This document shows, piece by piece, positions 15,344 through 23,575 of a stretch of 64,000 nucleotides of DNA. Below the pieces are notes generated by a model that had not been told where the DNA came from, did not search any database, and was given only the letters and a program-made list of their open reading frames with translations. Both the position numbers and the translations under genes were made by a program. The DNA comes from Flavilitoribacter nigricans DSM 23189 = NBRC 102662. Its GTDB lineage: Bacteria > Bacteroidota > Bacteroidia > Chitinophagales > Saprospiraceae. Position 1 is the stretch's first letter. Each line of letters opens with the position of its first letter. The stretch lies in contig NZ_PDUD01000018.1 in NCBI RefSeq assembly GCF_002646595.1, positions 186,001 to 250,000 of the forward strand. The letters are read 5' to 3'.

Positions 15344-16921
15344 TCAGTGCTCAATGGGCTGATCATCCTGCGTCCAGACCGTTAAGTTCGTCAGGTCGCG
15401 TTTTTCTTTGGTTTTGTTCATCAGTAAGAGAGCTGCTACCAATGCTGTAGCGAATAGCAGTATATGTCCTAAAAATGGTGTATAGTAAAGATCAAAAGGC
15501 ACCTTGAGGCTTTCCGGTAATACGCCCGTACTGCTCAGTACCGTCCAGAGCGAGAACAGGAAAACCGCACCGATGCCGATCCAGACCGCCAGGAAATTAC
15601 CGATCCGGGTGAGGAAACCGAACATGTATAAGCCGAATATCCCGGCCGCCACAAATCCAATCAATATAGTGGCCAGATCCTGTAGCGTTTTGGTTTCAGT
15701 CTGGTTGAGTAAGATGGCTCCGAGGATCATGATCACCGAAGCAATACTGGCAAAGATGTGGGCCATCTTCAGGTAATGCTTATCGGTTGCTCCGGTCACA
15801 TAATGCCGGCGGTAAATATCGTGGATGCCTACGGTCGAAATGGCATTGATACTCGAATCGAGCGACGACATGGCGGCGGCCAGAGCCGCTGCGATCACGA
15901 TCCCGGTGATTCCCGGAGGCAAATAATTGATCACAAAATACGGCAGTATCTGCTCCGCTTTCTGAACGCCGTTCAGCATTTCTCCGGCATCCTGGGTTGG
16001 GAATACCTGAAAGAAAACGAAGAGCGATGTACCCAAAAACATGTAGAACGCCCAGATCGGTACATTGATCATGGAAACGAACATTGCCTTGCGGGCTTCG
16101 TGAATATTTCGGGCCGCGGCGTAGCGCTGCACAACATTCTGATTGGTACCGTACTCCTGCAACCAGGTGGACAGCCCCAGGATCAACATCATGGTCCCGG
16201 TCTTTTCTGAAAGGCTAAAAGCCCAACTGGTTTCCTGCACCTGCCCGTCCACCACTTCGGCAAACGCCAGTTTATTATTAGCGAAAGCGATGTCCAGCAA
16301 CTGATCCAGTCCGCCGGGTAACGTATTAATGATCACAAAGATGCAGATCAAACCGCCGAGGATCAGGACAATGGTCTGGATCACGTCCGTCCAGATCACG
16401 GCGTCTATTCCTCCGATGACGGTATATATGCCAACAAACACCCCCGCCAGCAGGACACTCATCAGCGCACTGACCCCGGTGATCTCGTGGATCAGCAGAG
16501 ATAACAAATACAGAATAATACTGATCCGCAGCAACTGGCCGATAATGAAGGTAACCGCTCCGTAGACCCTTACCGATGGCCCGAAGCGATGCTCCAGGTA
16601 TTCATAAGCAGAAGTAGTTTTGGTTCGTCGGAAAAAAGGTAAGAAAACGTAGGCCGCAATTAGGATGCCGATCGGCAACATGACGTTGGGTAAAAACCGA
16701 AGCCAGGCAGTTTTGAAACCATCTGCGGGATAGGCTAAAAAGGTAACCGAACTGATGGAAGTCCCCACCATACTCAGCCCAATGACCCAGCCCGAATAAG
16801 ATCGTCCTCCGACAAAATACTCCTCCGTGCTGTTGTTCCTTCTGGAGAAATAAATCCCCATCCCAATGAGTGCTCCCATGTATACGGTCAACATCAGGAT
16901 ATCCAACCAGTGTAAGCTCAT
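15344..16921 (-). CDS. Sodium:solute symporter (SSS family)
   Basis: This is a Na+-coupled symporter of the SSS/LeuT fold with about 13 membrane helices over 525 residues. The N-terminal signature is clear: LTVYMGALIGMGIYFSRRN then EEYFVGGRSYSGWVIGLSMVGTSISSVTF. Characteristic internal runs include GGIDAVIWTDVIQT and AAALAAAMSSLDSSINAIST (Na+-site helix). Relatives carry sugars, sialic acid or sugar acids. It is transcribed toward the DapA/NanA-type lyase. A palindromic repeat lies at each side of the gene, so the transporter could form its own transcription unit. The gene neighbourhood suggests import of an acidic sugar; this is inference. Confidence 0.93.
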   Translation of the reverse strand: MSLHWLDILMLTVYMGALIGMGIYFSRRNNSTEEYFVGGRSYSGWVIGLSMVGTSISSVTFLAYPADGFKTAWLRFLPNVMLPIGILIAAYVFLPFFRRTKTTSAYEYLEHRFGPSVRVYGAVTFIIGQLLRISIILYLLSLLIHEITGVSALMSVLLAGVFVGIYTVIGGIDAVIWTDVIQTIVLILGGLICIFVIINTLPGGLDQLLDIAFANNKLAFAEVVDGQVQETSWAFSLSEKTGTMMLILGLSTWLQEYGTNQNVVQRYAAARNIHEARKAMFVSMINVPIWAFYMFLGTSLFVFFQVFPTQDAGEMLNGVQKAEQILPYFVINYLPPGITGIVIAAALAAAMSSLDSSINAISTVGIHDIYRRHYVTGATDKHYLKMAHIFASIASVIMILGAILLNQTETKTLQDLATILIGFVAAGIFGLYMFGFLTRIGNFLAVWIGIGAVFLFSLWTVLSSTGVLPESLKVPFDLYYTPFLGHILLFATALVAALLLMNKTKEKRDLTNLTVWTQDDQPIEH

Positions 16922-17042
16922 CCTATTTGCTTGCTGTTTTCGTTATTATGCATGGGGTAACACCATTATTACAAAGAAAGACTATGTTAAGTCTACCTAA
17001 TTGTAGTATTTTGTTAAATTCCCATTGTTTTTTCACAAACGA

Positions 17043-17210
17043 CTAAAAGCCTATCCAGAAACCGTTTTTGCTGTCGAAAATGACCAGATTTGGGTACTCA
17101 TGAAGTCATTTTCGAGTTTCGTAGCAGCGCTACGGAAGGAGGAAATGACGAAATGAGGTTCTATAGATGGTTATTATAAGACCAAAGGATGGTTTTTGGA
17201 TAGGCTCTAA
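17043..17210. repeat. MITE-like palindromic element B (~168 bp)
   Basis: Terminal inverted repeats at 17048-17066 and 17188-17206 match at 16 of 19 positions (AGCCTATCCA-AAACC). Nested stems are GTCATTT at 17105-17111 with AAATGAC at 17143-17149, and the central hairpin CGTAGC-AGC-GCTACG at 17120-17134. The element occupies most of the 313-base gap between the SSS symporter start and the Tat isomerase start, both of which read away from it, and must be included in or next to their promoters. No coding capacity. Confidence 0.6.
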
Positions 17211-17234
17211 ATTAAAAACGAAAAGCAAACTTTT

Positions 17235-18284
17235 ATGAAAAATCCTCAACAATCCGGGCTTTCCCGGCGCAGATTTATCGGAACTTCAACGGCTCTTATC
17301 ACGGGCGCTGCCGTCGGTGGGCACTCACTCATTGGCGCTCCGGCTATCCTGAAGCACTACGGTAGCTCCGGTTCCAAGATCAACGGCGTACAGATCGGGG
17401 TGATCACTTATTCCTTCCGCAGCCTGCCCGATCAGAGCGCTGAAGCTACCCTGCAATATATCGTAGATAGCGGTATCAGTGCTGTCGAACTCATGGGCGA
17501 TCCGGCGGAGTATTATGCCGGCAAACCCGAAAATCCGGTAGATCGCCGGGCTTTCTTCGGCCTGATGCGGGCCAGTCGCAACGGGGAACTGACCGACAAC
17601 CAGAAAAAGGAAATGGAAGAGATGCGCGCCCAGATGAATGCCTACGACAAAGAGGTGGCCATCTGGAGAGCTACTGCTTCCATGGACAAATTCAAAGAAG
17701 TGAAGAAGATGTTTAAAGCATCCGGTGTCAAGATCTACGGATTTAAACCGAATGCTTTCGGCAAAGGCAACACCGATGCGGAGATCAACTACGGTATGCG
17801 CGCGGCCAAGGCGCTCGGAGCCAGCCACGTAACGCTGGAGCACCCCAGTGATGACGCCCACACCATGCGGCTGGGCATGCTGGCAAAAAAGAACAAAGTG
17901 TACGTAGGTTACCACGGTCACGAGCAGCAAACGCCCGACTTCTGGGATACGGCGCTCCAGCAATCCAGCTACAACGCGCTGAATATCGATATCGGGCACT
18001 ACGTTGCGGCGGGTAACGACAAACCGCTGGATATCCTGAAAGCCAAGCACGACCGCATCATGAGTATGCACGTAAAAGACCGCCAGACGCCGGCGAACGG
18101 CAAAAAGAACCTGCCCTGGGGGGAAGGAGATACACCCATTACCCAGGTGCTGCAGTTGATGCGGGATCAGAAATACAAATTCCCGGCGACGGTCGAACTG
18201 GAATACGAAGTTCCGGAGGGATCGGATGCGGTGAAAGAAGTGAAGAAGTGCCTGGAATACTGCCGGAAGGCACTGCAGGCATAA
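17235..18284 (+). CDS. Tat-exported sugar phosphate isomerase/epimerase-like TIM-barrel protein
   Basis: The N-terminus has a twin-arginine signal (SRRRFIG, then a hydrophobic stretch to about residue 40), so the folded protein is exported to the periplasm. The rest is a xylose-isomerase-like (AP endonuclease 2 superfamily) barrel. Candidate metal ligands lie in order at HVTLEHP, GYHGHEQQ, NIDIGHYV, SMHVKDRQ and ATVELEYEVP. It is 349 residues long. It is convergent with the cytochrome/propeller gene, sharing a hairpin terminator. Tat-exported isomerase-like proteins of this kind commonly occur with DUF1080 and Gfo/Idh proteins in Bacteroidota and Planctomycetes. A role on keto-sugars in the periplasm is plausible but unproven. 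Confidence 0.9.
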   Translation: MKNPQQSGLSRRRFIGTSTALITGAAVGGHSLIGAPAILKHYGSSGSKINGVQIGVITYSFRSLPDQSAEATLQYIVDSGISAVELMGDPAEYYAGKPENPVDRRAFFGLMRASRNGELTDNQKKEMEEMRAQMNAYDKEVAIWRATASMDKFKEVKKMFKASGVKIYGFKPNAFGKGNTDAEINYGMRAAKALGASHVTLEHPSDDAHTMRLGMLAKKNKVYVGYHGHEQQTPDFWDTALQQSSYNALNIDIGHYVAAGNDKPLDILKAKHDRIMSMHVKDRQTPANGKKNLPWGEGDTPITQVLQLMRDQKYKFPATVELEYEVPEGSDAVKEVKKCLEYCRKALQA

Positions 18285-18291
18285 ATAAGAA

Positions 18292-18325
18292 GGACGTTAA
18301 GAAGCTTTCCGGCTTCTTAACGTCC
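18292..18325 (-). terminator. Intrinsic terminator
   Basis: Perfect 14-bp stem, 18292-18305 with 18312-18325, 6-base loop. On the minus strand the stem is followed by TTCTTATTTA, so it best serves the cytochrome/propeller gene ending at 18350. It also sits directly after the plus-strand isomerase gene. Confidence 0.75.
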
Positions 18326-18349
18326 CCATTCAACATCACCGTTCGGTGA

Positions 18350-20320
18350 TTATCTCAAGCTATTGATCCAGTTTGCGATCTTCAGAGCTTCGGCCCGGGG
18401 CACCTGTGGCATCGGAGCCATCGGCGTAGCGTAGCCGGGCCAGTTGGCCGGTTCCGGATTGTAGATCAGTTCCACGATCCTTTCGGGCGAATATTTTCTT
18501 TTGGCGATTTCCTTATAAGCCGGTCCTACCTGTTTGGAATCCACTTTGTGGCAGGCGAAACAGGTATTCTTCTCCAGCAACGGACGTACCTCGTCGTAAG
18601 TCGGCGCCGCAGCGGTGGCTTTGGGTGCCGGTTGGCTTACCTTCGGCTTGGCTACTCTTTTACGCTGAGCGGCAGCCTTGGCCTTTTCCGCAGCTTCTTT
18701 CGCAGCGGCTTCGGTGGCGGAGCTATAGGTGCTCAATTCCGCAACCGGAAGGGCCGCACCCGAAGGAATATTATTCAGCGTGTAATAAGCAGTCGGGTGC
18801 AGCACACCTACGCCACTTTCGGCGGCCTTTATTCCCGGCACGTTGATCACATGCACGTAGTACTGCCGCAGGTTTTCCACCACGACGCGAACTTTCATAC
18901 CGTCTTCGGATACTTTCACGCCTTTGATCTTCAAGGGTTCCTCGTTGATCGTCGGGCTACCGTATACCGGATGGTATTTGTAGATGAAACTGCGACCGGT
19001 GTAGCTGTCCACATCCTTGGCGGTTTCGGGATCAATTGGCTGGGTGAATTCAATCTCAAAGCCGTCAGGTTTCGCGTGTACGGTCTGCATCTCTAAGGGC
19101 ACTTTCCCCGTCCAGACGAGTTTTTCCAGACCGGAATTGGTCGTACCGGCGGAACCCCAACCGCGGTTGGTCTCGCCTACGTACAGCGCTCCGTCGTGGC
19201 CCCAGGTCATCCGCAGTACACCAGACTGAAAACCGGTGCGGAAATCGATGGCTACTCCCTGGTAGCTACCCTTCACTTCCTCCAGGTCCACCCGCATGAT
19301 CTTACTTTGTCCCTGGTCACCCACAAATAGCTGACCGGTAAAAGGACCAAAGTCCCCTGCGGTGCGATCTTCCAGAATTTCGGAATTGGAGATCCCCATC
19401 AACCCATGCGGCAGCCACACTGCCGGTAGCTGGACCTGCGGGAACTTCTCCTTAACTTTGTACAGGATATCCGGATCTTCTTCATCCTGAATATTGTCCG
19501 GTTTTACGTAACGACCATTGACGCGCACCTGGCGTTTATCGACCTGATCGTAAAAAGCTTCCGCGGTAAGTTCCAGCGGTGAGTTGGATTCCTCACTCCA
19601 GCGCAGTCCGGCGGGGTGCCCCATAAAAGCACCTTTCTTCACGTGCCAGACACCACCGGATCCCATCCAGTCGCCCTGGTTGTCCGTGTAGAACAATTCA
19701 CCGTCAAAAATGCCGAGTCCGCAGGGTGAGCGCATCCCGGTGGCCCAGGGCTGCATTTCTCCGTCTTCGGTGATCTGCATGGCCCAACCTCTCCAGGGCA
19801 CCCGGCTTTCTCCTCTCCACCATTCCTCGTTGCCGAAAGCAACGTTGCCGGTGACCATCATCGTGCCGTCCGGCAGGAATTTGGGGCCGTAGGAATATTC
19901 GTGGTAGTGACCGGATAGCGGCCAGGCGTAGATCGTTTCGTAAATATCGGCGGTGCCGTCCCCGTTGGTGTCCTGCAATTTGGTCAGTTCTCCGCGCTGG
20001 GCTACGTATAGGGCATTGTCCCGGTAAGCCAGTCCCAGTGGTTCGTGCAAACCATTGGCAAAAAGGGTATAACGCGGTTGTGCGCCATCGTACAGGTCCG
20101 GATTCTCAACGATCCAGACTTCTCCCCGGCGGGTACAGAGGGCAATACGCCCGTCTTCCAGCGTCGTCATTCCACCGACTTCCAGGAGCATGCCTTCCGG
20201 TACCGGCATGGTGATCATCCGGTAGTATTCATTCTCCAGTTCGGAAAGATCCTGAGCTATACCTGGAATACAGGTGAGTAGCAACAAAATATTGAATATG
20301 AATAATTTAGTACCTTTCAT
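18350..20320 (-). CDS. Secreted beta-propeller (sugar dehydrogenase-like) protein with C-terminal cytochrome c domain
   Basis: A signal peptide (residues 1-22, ending GIAQ) is followed by a propeller of the PQQ-sugar-dehydrogenase-like/NHL type: GGMTTLEDGRIALCTRRGEVW, GLHEPLGLAYRDNALYVAQRGELTKLQDTNGDGTAD, and FVGDQGQSKIMRVD. After an Ala/Lys-rich linker near residues 535-575 comes a small class I cytochrome c domain with heme motif CFACH near 590 and a methionine ligand candidate in TPMAPMPQVP. Length is 656. It lies 21 bases downstream of the DUF1080 gene on the same strand. Such propeller-heme proteins accompany DUF1080 proteins in many Bacteroidota and may oxidise sugars and pass electrons to a periplasmic acceptor. 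The substrate is unknown. Confidence 0.88.
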   Translation of the reverse strand: MKGTKLFIFNILLLLTCIPGIAQDLSELENEYYRMITMPVPEGMLLEVGGMTTLEDGRIALCTRRGEVWIVENPDLYDGAQPRYTLFANGLHEPLGLAYRDNALYVAQRGELTKLQDTNGDGTADIYETIYAWPLSGHYHEYSYGPKFLPDGTMMVTGNVAFGNEEWWRGESRVPWRGWAMQITEDGEMQPWATGMRSPCGLGIFDGELFYTDNQGDWMGSGGVWHVKKGAFMGHPAGLRWSEESNSPLELTAEAFYDQVDKRQVRVNGRYVKPDNIQDEEDPDILYKVKEKFPQVQLPAVWLPHGLMGISNSEILEDRTAGDFGPFTGQLFVGDQGQSKIMRVDLEEVKGSYQGVAIDFRTGFQSGVLRMTWGHDGALYVGETNRGWGSAGTTNSGLEKLVWTGKVPLEMQTVHAKPDGFEIEFTQPIDPETAKDVDSYTGRSFIYKYHPVYGSPTINEEPLKIKGVKVSEDGMKVRVVVENLRQYYVHVINVPGIKAAESGVGVLHPTAYYTLNNIPSGAALPVAELSTYSSATEAAAKEAAEKAKAAAQRKRVAKPKVSQPAPKATAAAPTYDEVRPLLEKNTCFACHKVDSKQVGPAYKEIAKRKYSPERIVELIYNPEPANWPGYATPMAPMPQVPRAEALKIANWINSLR

Positions 20321-20341
20321 CTTTATAAGAAATAAAATAAT

Positions 20342-22273
20342 TTACCAATTAATTGTGTAGGTCAGGTCCGAACCGGCCAGGTCGCTGACCAATTCCTGCT
20401 TGCCGTTCTGCGTACGGATCACTGCAGTATGTCCGGAATCGATCTGAATGTAATATTGCTGATCGATCACATAGATACCGTTGGGCAGCTTTTCGATCTT
20501 TTCCCCCTCCGCCAACTTGGCGAAATAGGAAGTCGGCTTCGTTTCATTCTTAAAGCTGATCGTACGATTCAGGGCGCTTCCGCTTTCGTCCGGACTGATC
20601 TTGTCTTCCAGTTCCAGATCCCCCTTGGCGTAGAGGAAGATCGGCAGGCCCGTTGCCCGATCGATCCGGTATCCTTTATTGGCAAACTGACCGATCTCAT
20701 TCAGCGTAGCGGGAAAAGCGGCATCTGCGGTTTCCTGCATGGCTACGGATGATCCGGTGAAGAGGAATTGCGCTGCACCCCGGGGACGGAAAGAACCGTC
20801 TCCGCGACTATTCCACATGGGCGTAGCGTTGATGAAATCTCCCCGCCAGACACAAACCGGAGTACCGGCTTTCAGATCATAGATGAAGTGAGTGCCCTGT
20901 GGTGTGCCTACTCCGATGGTATGGGTGAGCCGGCGGCTGCGGTCGCGATCAAAATCGAGGAACGCACGCAACAGCCGGGGCTGGGCCCCTACCTCCACAT
21001 AAATGGGAGATGCTCCCCTGCCCGTGCTCGGGTAAGAGTCGTAAGCGTGCAGCGCACGGGGAAAAGAACCGACTTCAAAGAGTCCCAGACCGGCGTCAAA
21101 CCAGGCATCACTTTTGTAATAGTGAATGGTGAAAGGATTTTTACCGGCAGTCAGGGATGGTGTGAAATACTGGTCTCCACCGATCCGGTAATTGCCTTCG
21201 TAGGTCTTACCGCCGATCTCGATCCGCACCGCGCCGTTGTGGTTGATCCGGAGGGCATACGGGCCGGCAGCCGGAACTTCCAGGTTCCCCTTAATGATCA
21301 TGCCGAACTGCTCGGTTGGATGTTCCCCCTTCACATTGAGTTGCTTCAGCTTTCCGCTGGCCGTGGGTTCCATTTTGGTGAAAGCCGCAAAATCATCAAC
21401 AGGACCGTTATAGTAGGCATATTCCAGATCGCTGAGGCTAACTGTCTTTTCCTCCAGGGGAAGATACTGGATATTGCGGAAAGCAACCGGACCGTGATCA
21501 CCCTGGATCATCAGGGGACCTTTGGCGGCTTCATTCTTCTGGATCGGTCCGCCGGTAGGCAGCGGCACTTCTACATTTTCGTGAATGCGTACACCGTTCA
21601 GATCGACGTGGATAAAACGGGCATTTTCCGTCTTATTGCCCTGGCTGTCGAAGCGTGGTGCCCGGAATGCAATGGAAAGGTGCTGCCAAAGGCCGGGGGC
21701 TTTCGCCGCATTGGTAATGGGGGCTTTACCCATGTAGATCTTGCCTTTTTCGCTTTCCCAGTTGCGGTAAATACCTCCGATATCGCTGAAGGCCGGATCT
21801 TTTACGCCCCAGCTATCGAGGAGTTGTACTTCGTAACGTCCCTGCAGATAGATCCCGGAATTGGATCCTTTGGGGATCATTACGTCCAGTTCCAGCAGCA
21901 GGTCTCCGTGTTCCCAATTTGTCAGCAGCTGGTCCCGGATGGAATCATTGTTCATATTGAGCAGAATACCCGTACCGGCTTCGAAGATAACCGCTTTGGG
22001 TTTGGGCGGCGGTGGAGGTGTTACTGCTTCATTTTTACGTTTGCGTCTTTTCTTTTTCTTCTTCGCTTTTTCGTCCATCACCGGCGGTGGTGGCGGTGGC
22101 GGTTCGTGAATATCGACGGCCGGGTTCATCATAACCTTACCAACGATAGACCAGTTACCGGCCTGATCCTCAAAAGCAGAAAGATCGTCTAGTTGCAGTG
22201 GTTTAAGCTCATGTTGAGCGTAAATGGATGATGCTGTTGTTATTAACAGCAGCAAAAGGAGCGTTCGCATCAT
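20342..22273 (-). CDS. DUF1080 (3-keto-disaccharide hydrolase-like) protein with PA14-like C-terminal region
   Basis: A signal peptide (residues 1-20, ending SIYAQ) precedes a concanavalin-like DUF1080 domain, now linked to 3-keto-glucoside hydrolysis in some relatives. Landmarks are DLLLELDVMIPKGSNSGIYL, GRYEVQLLDSWG and APGLWQHLSIAFRAPRFD. The domain is interrupted at residues 55-93 by a low-complexity insert: seven prolines, a Lys/Arg-rich run, then five prolines. After about residue 300 there is a PA14-like module (NLEVPAAGPYALRINHNGAVRIEIGG) and a further C-terminal beta region. It is the promoter-proximal member of a pair with the propeller-cytochrome gene. Confidence 0.85.
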   Translation of the reverse strand: MMRTLLLLLLITTASSIYAQHELKPLQLDDLSAFEDQAGNWSIVGKVMMNPAVDIHEPPPPPPPVMDEKAKKKKKRRKRKNEAVTPPPPPKPKAVIFEAGTGILLNMNNDSIRDQLLTNWEHGDLLLELDVMIPKGSNSGIYLQGRYEVQLLDSWGVKDPAFSDIGGIYRNWESEKGKIYMGKAPITNAAKAPGLWQHLSIAFRAPRFDSQGNKTENARFIHVDLNGVRIHENVEVPLPTGGPIQKNEAAKGPLMIQGDHGPVAFRNIQYLPLEEKTVSLSDLEYAYYNGPVDDFAAFTKMEPTASGKLKQLNVKGEHPTEQFGMIIKGNLEVPAAGPYALRINHNGAVRIEIGGKTYEGNYRIGGDQYFTPSLTAGKNPFTIHYYKSDAWFDAGLGLFEVGSFPRALHAYDSYPSTGRGASPIYVEVGAQPRLLRAFLDFDRDRSRRLTHTIGVGTPQGTHFIYDLKAGTPVCVWRGDFINATPMWNSRGDGSFRPRGAAQFLFTGSSVAMQETADAAFPATLNEIGQFANKGYRIDRATGLPIFLYAKGDLELEDKISPDESGSALNRTISFKNETKPTSYFAKLAEGEKIEKLPNGIYVIDQQYYIQIDSGHTAVIRTQNGKQELVSDLAGSDLTYTINW

Positions 22274-22664
22274 ATGTTTTACCTAGTTTAAAAATTGGAT
22301 GGTCGGCAAAACTAAAGTTTTCCCACAAAGATGCGCACAATGGAGCGGGACAAAATTGAAATCTGCCTTGCAGTCTACAGACATTGATCCCGGCCATCGC
22401 ACCGTAGGATAGCCGGGATCATTGATACTAAAAAGGAATATTCCCGGGAATAACAATGGGTGGTAAGGTAGATCCGGAACGAATTAAATACCCTCGTCTA
22501 CTCCCTTAGATGCAGAGCTGTTCAGTTTCAGGAATTGCTATTTGATTCTTTTAATTGCAGGCCCAATTAAAGGTTGGCCATTTGCTTTTCGCCTGATTCT
22601 GGCTTCTTGAATTTGCCATTTTTCATACACTACAATATGAGCACTGAACGATCCTGCCGCACCA
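22274..22664. other. Intergenic region without a gene; one GC-rich hairpin
   Basis: This gap of about 390 bases between two minus-strand genes contains no supported gene. Its one clear structure is an inverted repeat, 22385-22394 (TGATCCCGGC) with 22412-22421 (GCCGGGATCA), a perfect 10-bp stem with a 17-base loop and no T-run. It should hold the promoter of the DUF1080 operon near its lower end and the 3' end of the DJ-1-type gene at its upper end. Confidence 0.5.
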
Positions 22665-23459
22665 TCAGGGCGTTTCCACGATCACTCCGGCGGAAGGATC
22701 CCATTTGTCATATTCCATGTAATGAGCGGTTGCTTCCGCCGCCGCCCGGCCGTAGAGTTTTTCCACTATGTGCAAAGCCCCGTCGATCCCGGCGGATACA
22801 CCGGCGGTAGTGATGATGCGACCGTTGTCGACCCAGCGGGTATTTTCCAGTACTTCAGTTTTTGGGGCCCGGGCTTTCAATCCGTCGATGGCCCCGTGCC
22901 AGGTGGTCGCTTTGAGTCCATCCAGTAATCCCGTCTTCTGGAGAATAAATACGCCAGTACAAACGGAGATCGCCGCATCCAGATCGGGAGCGACGGACGT
23001 CACCCATTCAATAACTTCCGGATTGTCTACGGACGACCGGGTATTACCGCCCGGTAATACAATAATATCCGGCTTGGGCGCATCCTTGATGCTGTATTCC
23101 GGGAGAATACGCACAAATCCCTGGCTGATGATCGGTTCTTTAGTGGCGGCAACCGTATAGACGTTCATAGCGCCTCCTTCCGGATGAGTGGCCGCGAAGA
23201 CCTCACCGGGACCGCTGAAATCGAGGATCTCTACCCCATCGTAAATAAAAATGGCAACGTTTTTCATCATACTTTCTTTAACGAGTTGCATGCCGCAAAC
23301 CGGACAGCTGCCCGCTTCGGCATGCGTAGCGGTATCGCAATTTCCATCCCCGCAGGGAGGGCAAATATAGAGGTCCGCCGAAGCGGTATCCTGAGCCGGA
23401 AGGGTCACTACTCCCGACAGCAGGCAAAACAGTAGGGTAATTTTCAAAAAGATTTTCAT
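22665..23459 (-). CDS. Exported DJ-1/PfpI family protein with N-terminal heavy-metal-binding (CPxCGM) domain
   Basis: A signal peptide (residues 1-22, ending TLPAQ) is followed at about 30-62 by a short cysteine-rich metal-binding segment (YICPPCGDGNC, SCPVCGMQLV) like that found on copper-efflux proteins. From residue 67 a DJ-1/PfpI glutamine-amidotransferase-like domain begins (VAIFIYDGVEILDFSGPGEVFAA). Its nucleophile-elbow cysteine lies in ISVCTGVFILQKTGLLDG, followed by TWHGAIDGL and TTAGVSAGIDGALHIVE. This is the isonitrile-hydratase-like/GlxA-N type of the family. It is divergent from a GlxA-type AraC regulator that carries the same fold, with about 115 bases between the starts. The exported location and metal module are unusual for the fold. 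Confidence 0.88.
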   Translation of the reverse strand: MKIFLKITLLFCLLSGVVTLPAQDTASADLYICPPCGDGNCDTATHAEAGSCPVCGMQLVKESMMKNVAIFIYDGVEILDFSGPGEVFAATHPEGGAMNVYTVAATKEPIISQGFVRILPEYSIKDAPKPDIIVLPGGNTRSSVDNPEVIEWVTSVAPDLDAAISVCTGVFILQKTGLLDGLKATTWHGAIDGLKARAPKTEVLENTRWVDNGRIITTAGVSAGIDGALHIVEKLYGRAAAEATAHYMEYDKWDPSAGVIVETP

Positions 23460-23575
23460 GTCGAATGATTTTGATTGGAATAAAAATAAGGCCGATTGGT
23501 AACCGCGTATTCAAAGTGTCTTTTTATGACCTTTAAAAGTCTTAAATTGTCACTTTGAAAAACATCCGGCCGATC

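Noticed and set aside
22020-22112. Possible CRISPR or microsatellite repeat at the G/T-rich GGCGGTGG tract
   Set aside because: It is coding sequence for poly-proline within the DUF1080 gene, without regular spacers.
20768-22192. Plus-strand open frame of 474 codons opposite the DUF1080 gene
   Set aside because: Complement of a clear DUF1080/PA14-like protein; the composition is that of a mirror frame and no start context or domain is visible.
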